A stretch of DNA of 64,000 nucleotides from Alphaproteobacteria bacterium. Its GTDB lineage: Bacteria > Pseudomonadota > Alphaproteobacteria > Sphingomonadales > JAKSBY01. Of this stretch, positions 45,975 through 56,570 are shown piece after piece. Each line of letters begins with the position of its first letter. Position 1 is the stretch's first letter. The stretch is taken from positions 37,420-101,419 of the forward strand of contig JAJFIV010000034.1 of assembly GCA_021774625.1 (NCBI GenBank), read 5' to 3'. The notes below the pieces were generated by a model, which made no database searches, was not told the origin of the DNA, and saw only the letters and a list, made by a program, of their open reading frames with translations. The position numbers were made by a program, and so were the translations under genes.

Positions 45975-46377
45975 CGCCAAAAAATTCCCTTAGGTTGGGC
46001 AACCTAAGGGAATAGAGCGTCAGCTTTGTGTGGTGGGAGGTGCGAGAGCAGCGTAGCTTTACCTCCCGGGGACAATGAAAAGGTAAACCAGTATGGTTAA
46101 AAAACAGTTAATATTTCCCGTGGTGAAGTGTAATAAAATATAGATGCAATATTTATGTTATCTATTTGATATTCAATGAGAATATATACCTGAATTTTCC
46201 GGCGCCCACGCCGTTTGCTGTTTTTAGCAGCAGTGAATTCCTGGAAGGAAGGCTCTTTTAGAAGCGGGAACGCGGTAAAACTTGCCCGGCGCCTTTACCA
46301 TGATTTCCGTCTTTCACGCCCGCGCCGGCATTCCTTCTTTCTTGCCAAACAGCCGGGCGCACGGCTAGAGTCCCGCC
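45975..46377. other. 403-bp intergenic region
   Basis: Apart from the strong hairpin at 45985-46012, this stretch is AT-rich around 46080-46200 and shows no convincing gene. Short frames here lack ribosome sites and run into the start of the DUF3667 gene. It probably carries the promoter of that gene. Confidence 0.5.
45985..46012. terminator. 12-bp perfect stem-loop downstream of the M1 peptidase
   Basis: TTCCCTTAGGTT and its complement flank a GGGC tetraloop. The run of six A bases (45979-45984) lies on the left, so the canonical U-tract forms only in a leftward (minus-strand) transcript. In the rightward direction the stem is not followed by T bases. It may still protect the 3' end of the aminopeptidase message. 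Confidence 0.65.
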
Positions 46378-47460
46378 ATGGAAACCGGGGTGGCGATACA
46401 GCACGAAACCTGCATGAATTGCGGGGCGGAAATCAGGGGCAAATTCTGCGCCGTCTGCGGCCAGCGGGATGCGGATTTGCGGCGGCCGTTCTGGGTTTTT
46501 ATCAAGGATTTTTTTGAGGATATCCTTGAGCTTGATACCCGGTTTTTTCACACCATCGTGCCGCTTCTGTTTCAGCCCGGTCTGATGACAAAAAAATATG
46601 TGGAGGGCCGGCGGGCGCATTATGTCCCGCCGCTTCGGCTTTATCTGGTGACCTCCCTGCTTTTTTTCCTCATTGCCGGCGTTGCGGATATTGCGATCGT
46701 GAAGTTTGAGGTCAGTTCTGAAGACGGGGCCGTCACAATCAACCCGAAAACTGCGGAAGAACAGGCCGCCGGGCGACAGCAGAGGATTGATGAGTTGAAC
46801 ACCGCGCTGGCCGAACTGCCGGAAAATGAAGAGGACATGACCCCGGGCCAGAGAGGCGTCAAACGCGGGCTAGAGGCGGCCCTGAGAAATGTGGAGGAAG
46901 GGAAGGGCGGCGGCTCGAATTTCGATGTGAAAATGTTTGTTCCCATTGGCAATGGTGAGGACACGGCCAAGCTTCCGGACGATTTCTTCACGGCAGACCG
47001 GGACGAGAGTCCCGAGGAGCGGGACTTTGGCGACAGGATTGAGCAGGGCATGCAAATAGCCGTCTCCAATCCCGCCCGGCTCAACGATCTGTTCGAGCGC
47101 TGGCTGCCCCGCGCCATGGTTTTGATCCTGCCGGTTTTTGCGCTGATTCTCAGGCTGTTTTATTGGGGCAGGGGCAAAAGATATCTGTTCAATCAGCTGA
47201 TTTTTTCCCTGCATTTTCACACCTTCATGTTTTTTCTGCTGAATGTGATTCTGGTCGCGGAAATATTCTTTCCCGGCTCCGTCAGCGGCTGGGTTTTTCT
47301 AGGCGCCGTCGCGCTTTATCTTTTCATCGGCCTCAAAGTCATGTCCCAGCAGGGCTGGATCCGCACCACATTCAAATTTTTCTTCATCTCATTTTTCTAC
47401 GCCATCGCCCTCAGCATCATCCTCCTCGCCGCCTTCGCCTGGGGCCTGCAGGAACTTTAG
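46378..47460 (+). CDS. DUF3667 zinc-ribbon membrane protein
   Basis: A 360-residue protein of the DUF3667 family. The N-terminal zinc ribbon C-x2-C-x9-C-x2-C (CMNCGAEIRGKFCAVCGQR) is followed by a conserved amphipathic stretch (FWVFIKDFFEDILELDTRF), LLFQPGLMTKKYVEGRRAHY, a first membrane helix (LYLVTSLLFFLIAGVADIA), a long charged periplasmic or cytoplasmic segment (about residues 115-240) and three C-terminal membrane helices. Function is unknown. The ATG is the first in frame and lies directly before the ribbon. Confidence 0.82.
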   Translation: METGVAIQHETCMNCGAEIRGKFCAVCGQRDADLRRPFWVFIKDFFEDILELDTRFFHTIVPLLFQPGLMTKKYVEGRRAHYVPPLRLYLVTSLLFFLIAGVADIAIVKFEVSSEDGAVTINPKTAEEQAAGRQQRIDELNTALAELPENEEDMTPGQRGVKRGLEAALRNVEEGKGGGSNFDVKMFVPIGNGEDTAKLPDDFFTADRDESPEERDFGDRIEQGMQIAVSNPARLNDLFERWLPRAMVLILPVFALILRLFYWGRGKRYLFNQLIFSLHFHTFMFFLLNVILVAEIFFPGSVSGWVFLGAVALYLFIGLKVMSQQGWIRTTFKFFFISFFYAIALSIILLAAFAWGLQEL

Positions 47461-47502
47461 GGCCGTTCCGGCCTTAATTCGAGCCATTTGACCGGAAAGA
47501 CC

Positions 47503-48120
47503 CTAACGCAAATAACCAGGAGCTTCGGGGTCGAGATGCGCCGTCCCGTAGCGCTTTCCATCAGGGTAATATTCAGCGGCTAACTGGACCAGGCCAGCGG
47601 CCTCCGCCCCGTCCATTTCGGCGACCAGGGCGAGCATCATGTCGATGCCGGCGGAAACCCCGGCGGCGGTCCAGATTTTGCCGTTATTGATGAAACGGTC
47701 TTCCCGGACGGCGGTGCCGGTTGCCCGGAGTTCATCCAGAGCGCTCCAGTATGTGGTGGCCTCCAGGCCGGTCAGCAATCCGGCTTTTTGCAGAAGGAAG
47801 GCGCCGGTGCAGACGGAGAGCACGTGGCGGCAGTTTGCGGCCTGTTGTTTGACGAAATCGAGCAGGGCCGGGTTATTGACTTCCCGCTTCCGGCCCTGAC
47901 CGCCGGGCACAAGCAGGAGGTCGAGAGCGGGGCAGGCGGCAAAATCATAATCAGGATGAATTTTCAGGCCTTTCCGGGCGGTGACCGGTTTGCCGGTTTC
48001 GCTGACGATAAACATGTCGAGATCGGGCCGTATTTTTTCCCGCCACATGCCCGCCATTTCCCAGGGGCCAATGAGGTCCAGTTCCTCAAAATCATCGAAG
48101 GCGAGAAAACCGAATTTCAC
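47503..48120 (-). CDS. DJ-1/PfpI-family protein (isonitrile hydratase-like)
   Basis: A 205-residue DJ-1/PfpI superfamily protein. It starts FGFLAFDDFEELDLIGPWEM, has the nucleophile-elbow cysteine in LSVCTGAFLLQKAGLL, and then TAAGVSAGIDMMLALV. This arrangement matches the glutamine-amidotransferase-like branch that includes isonitrile hydratase InhA. Substrate is unassigned. Its start overlaps the msrB stop by four bases, so it is translated with msrB; a shared role in oxidative or electrophile stress is plausible but inferred. Confidence 0.85.
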   Translation of the reverse strand: MKFGFLAFDDFEELDLIGPWEMAGMWREKIRPDLDMFIVSETGKPVTARKGLKIHPDYDFAACPALDLLLVPGGQGRKREVNNPALLDFVKQQAANCRHVLSVCTGAFLLQKAGLLTGLEATTYWSALDELRATGTAVREDRFINNGKIWTAAGVSAGIDMMLALVAEMDGAEAAGLVQLAAEYYPDGKRYGTAHLDPEAPGYLR

Positions 48121-48527
48121 GCGCGGTCATCCTCTTTCTTGAAATTCAGCGCCACGGAATTGGTGCAGTAACGGAGACCGCTTTCCTCCACCGGCCCATC
48201 CGGGAAAACATGACCCAGATGGCTTTCGCATGCCGCACACACAATTTCCGTCCGGGTCATGCCGTGGCTGGAATCGTGCCGTTCGATAATGCAGTCCGGC
48301 GCGACGGGTTCAAAAAAACTCGGCCAGCCACAGCCGGAATCATATTTGCCGGCGGAATGAAACAGGTCCTGTCCGCAGGCGGCGCAGGCATAGATGCCGG
48401 GTGATTTTTCGTTGATATATGCGCCGGAAAAAGGCGCTTCCGTTCCCTTCAGACGGCACACCCAGAACTGGTCGGGGGTCAGCTCTCGCCGCCATTCCTC
48501 ATCGCTTTTTTCAACTTTCCTGATCAT
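48117..48527 (-). CDS. msrB: Peptide-methionine (R)-S-oxide reductase
   Basis: A 136-residue MsrB that repairs methionine-R-sulfoxide in proteins. It has two zinc-binding pairs, C48-x2-C51 (CAACG) and C97-x2-C100 (CAACES), the family segments GKYDSGCGWPSFFEP and HLGHVFPDGP, and the catalytic C121 in RYCTNSVALNF. It is cytosolic with no signal peptide. It is the first gene of a two-gene unit with the DJ-1-like protein and starts 11 bases after the sppA stop on the same strand order. Confidence 0.95.
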   Translation of the reverse strand: MIRKVEKSDEEWRRELTPDQFWVCRLKGTEAPFSGAYINEKSPGIYACAACGQDLFHSAGKYDSGCGWPSFFEPVAPDCIIERHDSSHGMTRTEIVCAACESHLGHVFPDGPVEESGLRYCTNSVALNFKKEDDRA

Positions 48528-48537
48528 TGCGGTTCTT

Positions 48538-50355
48538 TTATCTGACCTCGCATTCGAGGCAAATGGTATAAAGCCCCCTGGGATCGTTCAGTTCAAGCGG
48601 CCGCATCAGTTCCCGCGCATAGTTCAAAAGTAAATCGGACTGTGACGGGCCGCGTTTCGGCTCGATATCATCACTCTTCACGGCAGCGCCAAAAAAGAAA
48701 TCGATCACACGCTCCTCAAAGGTGCGCTCGGGCTCGATATAAATGACGGAATAATCGTCAAGCCCGGCCCGTCTGGCGGCGGCGTCAAGCGCGTGATCCA
48801 GGTAACCCAGTTCATCCACCAGACCAAATTCCTTGGCCCGCGCCCCTGACCAGACCCGGCCCTGACCGACTTTATCGACCTCCGCGGGCGTCATGCCGCG
48901 GTGTTCGGCTACCAGATTGATAAACTGCCGGTAGCCGTTTTCCGTTGACTGCTGGAAAATATCCCTGGCGAAAGGTGACAGGGGCAGACGGATGTCGCCC
49001 TGACCGGACAGCGGCGTTGTCCCGACGCCATCCGCATGGACGCCGATCATATCGAGGGAATTTTCAAAGGTCATCAGGATGCCGAAGATGCCGATTGAGC
49101 CGGTAATGGTGGTGGGAGCCGCCCAGATTTCATCGGCGCTGGCGGAAATCCAGTAACCGCCTGATGCGGCGACCGAGCCCATGGAAGCAATCACCGGTTT
49201 CCCGGCCTGTTGCGTCAATTCCAGTTCCCGACGGATGATCTCGGATGCGAACTGGCTTCCGCCCCCGCTGTCGACCCTCAGCACCACGGCTTTGACCGCA
49301 TCATTTTCCCGGGCCTGACGGATCAGCCGGGCAACCGTGTCGCCGCCAATCCGGCCCGCCGGCTGTTCACCGTCAAGGATTTCCCCGCGGGCGATAACAA
49401 CGCCGATCCGGTTGGCAGATTTTTTTTGTGCAGCCTGCGTGGCGGTTAGATAAGTGCCCATGCCGATGCTTTTGAAACTTGCGCCGTCGTCTGTGGCGCC
49501 GACTTGTTCAATCAATAAAGCCCTGACCTCGTCACGGGTTTTGATATCATCCACCAGCTTGCTCTCAAGGGCCAGTCTTGCAAAGTCCCCTCCGGCATTG
49601 CGCAGCCGGCCGGGCATGTTGCCGATGTCATTTTCAAGGATGGCAGCATCAAGTGCGCGGACTGTCGCCACATCCTGGAGATACCCGCCCCAAAGGTCGT
49701 TCAGCAAAACCCGGTTGGCTTCCTTTGCTTCATCGGACATATCATCCCGCAAATAGGGCTCGACGGCGGATTTAAAGGCGCCGACGCGGAAGACATTGAC
49801 GCTGGCTTTGATTTTCTCAAGGGCCCCGGCATAATAGGTTGGATAAGAGCCATAGCCGGTAAGGATCACCGAACCATAAGGGTGGAGATAGACTTCGTCG
49901 GCATGGGCCGCGAGATAATATTGCTGCTGGCTGTAGGAATCACCATAGGCAATAATCTTTTTGCCGCTTTCTTTAAACTCGCGGAGCGCAGTGCCGATAT
50001 ATTGCAGCTTGCTGGGACCGGCCCCGCGCATATCGTCCAGTGACAGGACAAGAACGGTGATCCGCTTATCCTGGGCGGCGGCGCGAATGGCGCCCACAAC
50101 ATCACGCAACAGTGTCTCCGGCGGGATGTTGTTAAAATCACCGGTGAGGGCTGCCAGGCTGTCCCGCGCCGTCCGTTGTTCGACGATATCGCCTTCCGGC
50201 GCGATGACCAGCGCCGCGCCTTCCGGAACAATGGGCAGTCCGCCGGTATTGATCAAACTGATAAAGACATAAACCAGGAAGAAGAAAATCAGGGTGACGA
50301 TCAGATTTTGTACAAACTGAATGCCGCGCCATACATTGCTAAAAAACTTTTTCAT
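48538..50355 (-). CDS. sppA: Signal peptide peptidase SppA, 67K type
   Basis: A 605-residue membrane serine protease that digests cleaved signal peptides. One N-terminal membrane anchor (LIVTLIFFFLVYVFISLI, about 18-36) is followed by two ClpP/crotonase-like halves. The catalytic dyad is visible: K195 in VGAFKSAVEPY and S398 in VAASGGYWIS, with TGSIGIFG following. This double-length form is like E. coli SppA rather than the short SohB-like type. A start at 50355 is supported by AGAGATGA upstream. Confidence 0.94.
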   Translation of the reverse strand: MKKFFSNVWRGIQFVQNLIVTLIFFFLVYVFISLINTGGLPIVPEGAALVIAPEGDIVEQRTARDSLAALTGDFNNIPPETLLRDVVGAIRAAAQDKRITVLVLSLDDMRGAGPSKLQYIGTALREFKESGKKIIAYGDSYSQQQYYLAAHADEVYLHPYGSVILTGYGSYPTYYAGALEKIKASVNVFRVGAFKSAVEPYLRDDMSDEAKEANRVLLNDLWGGYLQDVATVRALDAAILENDIGNMPGRLRNAGGDFARLALESKLVDDIKTRDEVRALLIEQVGATDDGASFKSIGMGTYLTATQAAQKKSANRIGVVIARGEILDGEQPAGRIGGDTVARLIRQARENDAVKAVVLRVDSGGGSQFASEIIRRELELTQQAGKPVIASMGSVAASGGYWISASADEIWAAPTTITGSIGIFGILMTFENSLDMIGVHADGVGTTPLSGQGDIRLPLSPFARDIFQQSTENGYRQFINLVAEHRGMTPAEVDKVGQGRVWSGARAKEFGLVDELGYLDHALDAAARRAGLDDYSVIYIEPERTFEERVIDFFFGAAVKSDDIEPKRGPSQSDLLLNYARELMRPLELNDPRGLYTICLECEVR

Positions 50356-50384
50356 TCATCTCTCGACTAACAGGATGTTTCGGT

Positions 50385-51698
50385 TCAGGCTTGCCCGCGC
50401 ACAATCCGCATCATCTCATCAATGTCGGCGAACTTGGAGCGAGGGGCCGCCCCTTTGGCGGCGGCCATTTCCGCCGCCTCGATTTTTTTCCAGTCCTGGA
50501 ATGTGGCTATTTTTACACTTCTTTCAACCAGTAATTCGTCAAGACCCTCGCGGCCCCGCTTGCCCGACGGGGGCATTTCCGTAAGTATTTTTTCGGCAAT
50601 GCCGATCCCGTCCGGCCGATTTGTGCCGATGGTGCCGGTGGGGCCGCGCCGGGCCCAGCCCACCGCATAAAGACCGGAGGCAATCAGGCCGTCCTCATTG
50701 AGGAAGCGGCCGCTCCATTCATCGAAGGGAACCCCCTTGATGGGCGCTGTCCGGTAGCCGATACATGGCACCACAAGGCCGCAGGGGATATCATAGATTT
50801 CCCCGGTTCCCACGCATTGGCCCGCTTCCACCCTGGTTTTTTCCATCCGGAGCGCTTCCACCTTCGCATCCCCCAGCACTTCGACGGGGCGGGCGTAAAA
50901 GGTGATATGCAGCCGCACCGGCTTGTCTTCCGGTTGGTTGGGGATAAAGGCTTTCAGATGCTCCAGATTTTTTACACGGACATTGGCTTCCTTGGGTTCC
51001 AGGCCTTCTGTATCCACTGTTTCCGGAATTTGATCCGCATCGACAAGGGCGACGCAGCGCGTCATTTCCCCCAGCTCGCCCAGTTCTTTCGGCGTAAAAC
51101 TTGCCTCCATCGGTCCGCGGCGGCCAAACATATGAATATCCCGGATGGGGGCGGGGTGGATGGTTTCTGCCGCATAGGCGGCAAGATCCGACGCCGCCAT
51201 TTCCTGTTCCGTTTTGGCCAGCACCCGCACCACATCCACCGCCACATTGCCGTTACCGATCACCGCGACCGACGGGATGTTGAGATTGGGCGCAAGCTCC
51301 GCAAAGTCCGGATGGCTGTTATACCAGCCGACAAAGGCGGCGGAGCCGATCACGCCCGCCTTGTTCTCACCGGGAATGCCGAGCGGCCGTTCCTCGCCGG
51401 CGCCGGTTGCCAGAACCACGGCATCGTAGAGTTCCCTTAATTCCGCAATGCTGACATCCCGGCCGATCTCCACATGACCGGCAAAGCGCACATTGTCGGA
51501 AAGCGCGGTCTTTTCATAGCGCCGGTAAACCTGTTTGATCGATTGATGATCGGGCGCGACCCCGCCGCGGATGAGGCCGAACGGCGTCGGCAGGCGGTCG
51601 ATAATATCGACATGGACATTGCCCCGTTTTGCCAGCGCTTCCGCCGTATAATATCCTGCCGGGCCGGAACCGATAATCGCAACATGAAGTGTGGGCAC
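50385..51698 (-). CDS. Ferredoxin-NADP+ reductase, adrenodoxin-reductase-like (FprA type)
   Basis: A 437-residue FAD/NADPH oxidoreductase of the adrenodoxin reductase/FprA family, passing electrons between NADPH and ferredoxin. The FAD motif G10-S-G-P-A-G15 is followed by PTPFGLIRGGVAPDH, a hallmark of the family. The NADP motif is VIGNGNVAVDVVRVLAK, and the C-terminal FAD contact is WARRGPTGTIGTNRPDG. The GTG start at 51698 has GGAAGG upstream. It lies 29 bases before sppA on the same strand. Physiological ferredoxin partner is not in the window. Confidence 0.9.
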   Translation of the reverse strand: MPTLHVAIIGSGPAGYYTAEALAKRGNVHVDIIDRLPTPFGLIRGGVAPDHQSIKQVYRRYEKTALSDNVRFAGHVEIGRDVSIAELRELYDAVVLATGAGEERPLGIPGENKAGVIGSAAFVGWYNSHPDFAELAPNLNIPSVAVIGNGNVAVDVVRVLAKTEQEMAASDLAAYAAETIHPAPIRDIHMFGRRGPMEASFTPKELGELGEMTRCVALVDADQIPETVDTEGLEPKEANVRVKNLEHLKAFIPNQPEDKPVRLHITFYARPVEVLGDAKVEALRMEKTRVEAGQCVGTGEIYDIPCGLVVPCIGYRTAPIKGVPFDEWSGRFLNEDGLIASGLYAVGWARRGPTGTIGTNRPDGIGIAEKILTEMPPSGKRGREGLDELLVERSVKIATFQDWKKIEAAEMAAAKGAAPRSKFADIDEMMRIVRGQA

Positions 51699-51819
51699 AC
51701 GTGACCTTCCAAACGCCTATGCTGAAACCAGCTTAAAGCCATTTATTGGTGGGAATAAAGAGAGAAATCGCCAAATCCGGGATTGGGGCAGAAAAATAAT
51801 TTTTTTGCATCGCGTTCCC

Positions 51820-51848
51820 TTGACAGCGAAGGTAAATTCACCCATATC
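51820..51848 (+). promoter_or_regulatory. Sigma-70-type promoter of groESL
   Basis: A perfect -35 TTGACA at 51820-51825 and a -10-like CATATC at 51843-51848 with 17-base spacing. It lies just left of the CIRCE operator, the normal arrangement for housekeeping-promoter control of groESL by HrcA. Confidence 0.7.
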
Positions 51849-51856
51849 CGGCACAG

Positions 51857-51883
51857 TTGGCACTCACAGAAGCAGAGTGCTAA
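51857..51883. promoter_or_regulatory. CIRCE operator (HrcA binding site)
   Basis: TTGGCACTC, nine bases, GAGTGCTAA: one mismatch from the consensus TTAGCACTC-N9-GAGTGCTAA. It lies about 9 bases downstream of the -10 element and 84 bases before the groES start codon. Heat-inducible repression by HrcA is expected; hrcA is not in the window. Confidence 0.95.
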
Positions 51884-51967
51884 CAAAGTAATCCAGTTTT
51901 TACCGTGCTTATCCTGCGCCTTAACGGGGGCCCGATAAGGTGCAAACATTCAAAGGAGATATTCGAT

Positions 51968-52282
51968 ATGGGATTTCGTCCATTACATGACCGGGTTCTG
52001 GTTCGCCGCCTGGAAGGTGAAGAAAAAACCGCAGGCGGGATCATCATTCCCGACACTGCCAAGGAAAAACCGCAGGAAGGCGAAGTGGTTTCCGTCGGTT
52101 CCGGCAATCGCGATGATTCCGGCAAACTGATTGCGCTCGATGTCAAAGCCGGTGACCGCATTCTGTTCGGCAAATGGTCCGGCACCGAAGTCAAGGTTGA
52201 CGGCGAAGAGCTGTTGATCATGAAGGAATCAGACATTCTCGGTGTGATCGAGAAAAAGTCTTCCAAGAAAAAAGCTGCCTAA
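51968..52282 (+). CDS. groES: Co-chaperonin GroES
   Basis: A 104-residue co-chaperonin forming the heptameric lid of GroEL. It starts [20 protein letters not shown], has the mobile loop [16 protein letters not shown] that docks on GroEL, and the segment [14 protein letters not shown]. The C-terminus is extended by a basic tail ([10 protein letters not shown]), about eight residues past the usual end. The start is fixed by AAAGGAGAT eight bases upstream. First gene of the CIRCE-controlled operon. Confidence 0.97.
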   Translation: MGFRPLHDRVLVRRLEGEEKTAGGIIIPDTAKEKPQEGEVVSVGSGNRDDSGKLIALDVKAGDRILFGKWSGTEVKVDGEELLIMKESDILGVIEKKSSKKKAA

Positions 52283-52299
52283 CCAACGCACAGAATTGA

Positions 52300-53970
<1,671 letters not shown>

Positions 53971-54000
53971 GCCACCCGCCAACCGTTACAGAAATAAATC

Positions 54001-54036
54001 AGGCCGCCGGACCCGTTCCGGCGGCCTCTTTCTTTG
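54001..54036 (+). terminator. Rho-independent terminator of groESL
   Basis: A perfect ten-base stem AGGCCGCCGG / CCGGCGGCCT with a seven-base loop (ACCCGTT), followed by CTTTCTTTGT. It is 30 bases past the groEL stop. Confidence 0.9.
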
Positions 54037-54233
54037 TGTTCCGCATCCGCGGCGTCTTGCCGTCAAGGGCCTTGACCCGGGGCGGAGAGTAATAATGTTT
54101 TAAATCTAAAATACCTCTTGAGATTAAAAACAATATGATCATAGGATATGGGTAACGTTCGGAGCCTTTAAGAATAAAATAATAAAAATACATCCGGACA
54201 TGTCAAAAAATAGCATTCAGGAGGGAACATCAA

Positions 54234-56501
54234 ATGAGGCAAGTCGGAAAGAGAGTTTTATTGACAAGTGTGGCGGCCGTCGCTTTGCAGTTGCCGGCGG
54301 TCACCGTTTGGGCGCAGGATCAGGCTGCGGGTCCTGTTGACCAGATAGTGGTCACATCATCGAAACGGGGGGCGCAAAACCTGCAGGATGTGCCGGGCGC
54401 CGTGCAGGCCTTTTCGCAGGATATGCTCGAAGACCTCGGCGCTGTGGAATTCAGCGATATTGCGCTGCGCATTCCCGGACTGACCTTTCAGGATCAGGGA
54501 CCGGGCGACCGGGAATATATTATCCGCGGCGTCAATTCCCGCGGCACGGCGACGACCGGCGTTTATTATGACGAGGCGGTGATCACCGCCCGCAACAAAC
54601 AGGATGGCGGCGGCCGGCAGGCCGATATTGAACTGCATGACTTGGAACGGATTGAAGTGCTGAAAGGCCCGCAGGGCACGCTTTATGGCGCCAGTTCGAT
54701 GTCCGGCACCATCCGTTTTATTCCGAATGCGCCGGATGCGACACGGTTTGAGGGGCGGGCTGAAGGCACGGCCTCCACGACCCGCAAAGGCGAGGGTAAT
54801 TATCACGTGAACGGCATGATCAATGTGCCCATCGTGCGGGATAAACTTGCTCTCCGCGCGGTCGGATGGATCACCCGCGATGGCGGCTTTATCGATAACA
54901 GCCGTCTGGGCCTGAAAGACATCAACAGCAATGATGTGGAAGGGGTGCGCCTTGCCGCACAGTTCGAGCCCACGGACCGGCTCACCCTCACAGCATCTTT
55001 TCTGGTCCAGGACCGGGAAGTGGGGGGCAGTTCCCGCTTCAATCGCGGCGCTTTGCAACCCAATTTCCAGCAGCTTCTGACTGATAATGATTTTGACGTA
55101 TTTCCGATTGCCGACCTGACCAATCAGGAATTCACGGTCAATAGTTGGGACGAAAATCTGAAACTATACAGTTTTAAGGGGGAATATAATACGGATTGGG
55201 GCAGCTTCCTGGCCACCACCAACTATTTTGAGCGCGATGTTCTTTTCCGGTTTGACTCCACGCCCATTCTTTTGTTTTTCGGCGCTCCTGCGGCTGCATT
55301 GACTTTTCAGCCGCAAAGCCGCGAAGTCTGGTCGAATGAAATCCGCTTTGCCTCCAATTTCGAAGGGCCGCTGCAATTTGTCGCCGGCGGCTTTTATATG
55401 GAGGAAAAGAAGGATTTTGAAGTCCAGGTCATCGCCGCCAACGACCTCGGCTTGCCGCTTGGTCCGTTTGACACCAGCACCGACTTCTTTGTTGGTCCCG
55501 AAGGGGCGGCAATCTTTGGCAGACAGAAGGAGGATGATTTTGAACAATATGCCTTTTTTGGCGAGGCGACCTTTGATGCGACCGAAGATTTGCAGCTCCT
55601 TTTCGGCATCCGCTATTTCGAGGCGGAAATCACCTCTGCGGCCCGGGAAACCAAACCGTTTGTAGGCTTTCCCCCTACTGACAATCCGGCTTTTACCGTA
55701 CCGGCTGACACCCAGAATAAGACGACATTCAAAATCAGCGCCAATTATCAGGTCACCGAAGATGCGCTTGTGTATGTTTTGGCGTCCTCGGGTTTCAGGA
55801 TTGGCGGCACCAATGACAATGCCATCAATCCCGGCAATGTGGATGTCCCGGTCACTTTCGGACCCGACAATCTGTGGAACTATGAAGCCGGCTGGAAAAG
55901 CGCCTGGTTTGATGATCAGCTGACTTTGAACGGCGCGGCCTATTTCATCCGCTGGAAGGATATCCAGGTCGGGGATTTTGATCCGTCATCGCCGTTCCCC
56001 TTCGTGCAGAATGCCGGCAAGGCAGGTATTGACGGTTTTGAAATCGAGGTGAATGCGCGGCCAACGCCGGAACTCAATATCTTCTTTGGCGCATCCTACC
56101 AGAATGCCCGGCTGCGGGAGGATTTCCCCGACGGTGAAGTTCTAGGCCGCAAAGGGGATGATATCCCGAATGTTCCCAAATTCCAGTTTTCCGGCGGCGC
56201 ACAATATACCCAGCCGGTCAATGATAAGATCGACGGTGTTGCGCGCTTTGATTTGGCCTATCAGGGCTCCCGTGATACCCTGTTCCGGCCAAACAGTCCC
56301 TTCAATGTGCATCTTGACAATTATCTTCTGGTCAATGCGAAAATCGGGATAGAAGGTGAGACATGGCAGGCGAATCTCTTTGTTCATAATCTGACCGATA
56401 AAAGGGCCATGGTGGACGCCATCAATTCCAGTCAGGACCCGCTGGCTTTTCTGACGGTCCGGCCGCGGACATTCGGGATTAACGCCTCCAAGCGTTTTTA
56501 A
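54234..56501 (+). CDS. TonB-dependent outer-membrane receptor
   Basis: A 755-residue TonB-dependent receptor. The signal peptide ends PAVTVWAQ, followed by a TonB-box-like DQIVVTSSKR. The plug domain (about residues 40-160) contains LRIPGLTFQDQGPGDREYII, then DLERIEVLKGPQGTLYGASS, and the rest is a 22-strand beta-barrel ending in an aromatic residue (INASKRF), as needed for outer-membrane assembly. The ligand is not evident; the plug resembles receptors of the broad COG1629 group found in many alphaproteobacteria for plant or marine carbon compounds. It has a strong ribosome site (AGGAGGGAA). A hairpin follows the stop. Confidence 0.92.
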   Translation: MRQVGKRVLLTSVAAVALQLPAVTVWAQDQAAGPVDQIVVTSSKRGAQNLQDVPGAVQAFSQDMLEDLGAVEFSDIALRIPGLTFQDQGPGDREYIIRGVNSRGTATTGVYYDEAVITARNKQDGGGRQADIELHDLERIEVLKGPQGTLYGASSMSGTIRFIPNAPDATRFEGRAEGTASTTRKGEGNYHVNGMINVPIVRDKLALRAVGWITRDGGFIDNSRLGLKDINSNDVEGVRLAAQFEPTDRLTLTASFLVQDREVGGSSRFNRGALQPNFQQLLTDNDFDVFPIADLTNQEFTVNSWDENLKLYSFKGEYNTDWGSFLATTNYFERDVLFRFDSTPILLFFGAPAAALTFQPQSREVWSNEIRFASNFEGPLQFVAGGFYMEEKKDFEVQVIAANDLGLPLGPFDTSTDFFVGPEGAAIFGRQKEDDFEQYAFFGEATFDATEDLQLLFGIRYFEAEITSAARETKPFVGFPPTDNPAFTVPADTQNKTTFKISANYQVTEDALVYVLASSGFRIGGTNDNAINPGNVDVPVTFGPDNLWNYEAGWKSAWFDDQLTLNGAAYFIRWKDIQVGDFDPSSPFPFVQNAGKAGIDGFEIEVNARPTPELNIFFGASYQNARLREDFPDGEVLGRKGDDIPNVPKFQFSGGAQYTQPVNDKIDGVARFDLAYQGSRDTLFRPNSPFNVHLDNYLLVNAKIGIEGETWQANLFVHNLTDKRAMVDAINSSQDPLAFLTVRPRTFGINASKRF

Positions 56502-56522
56502 CCATCCGGGGCTGTTAAAATG

Positions 56523-56558
56523 CGGACGGCGGCGATAAGATTGCCGCCGTCCGGTTTT
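56523..56558 (+). terminator. Terminator/attenuator hairpin before the CDGSH-cupin gene
   Basis: A perfect eleven-base GC-rich stem CGGACGGCGGC / GCCGCCGTCCG with a nine-base loop (GATAAGATT), followed by GTTTT. It ends the TonB receptor transcript. The T bases run directly into the ribosome site TAGGAG of the next gene, so read-through of this hairpin would control downstream expression. Confidence 0.8.
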
Positions 56559-56570
56559 AGGAGAAAAAAA

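Noticed and set aside
46215..46517. 100-codon plus-strand frame upstream of and overlapping the DUF3667 gene
   Set aside because: It overlaps the zinc-ribbon coding region in another frame, has no ribosome site, and shows no recognised motif.
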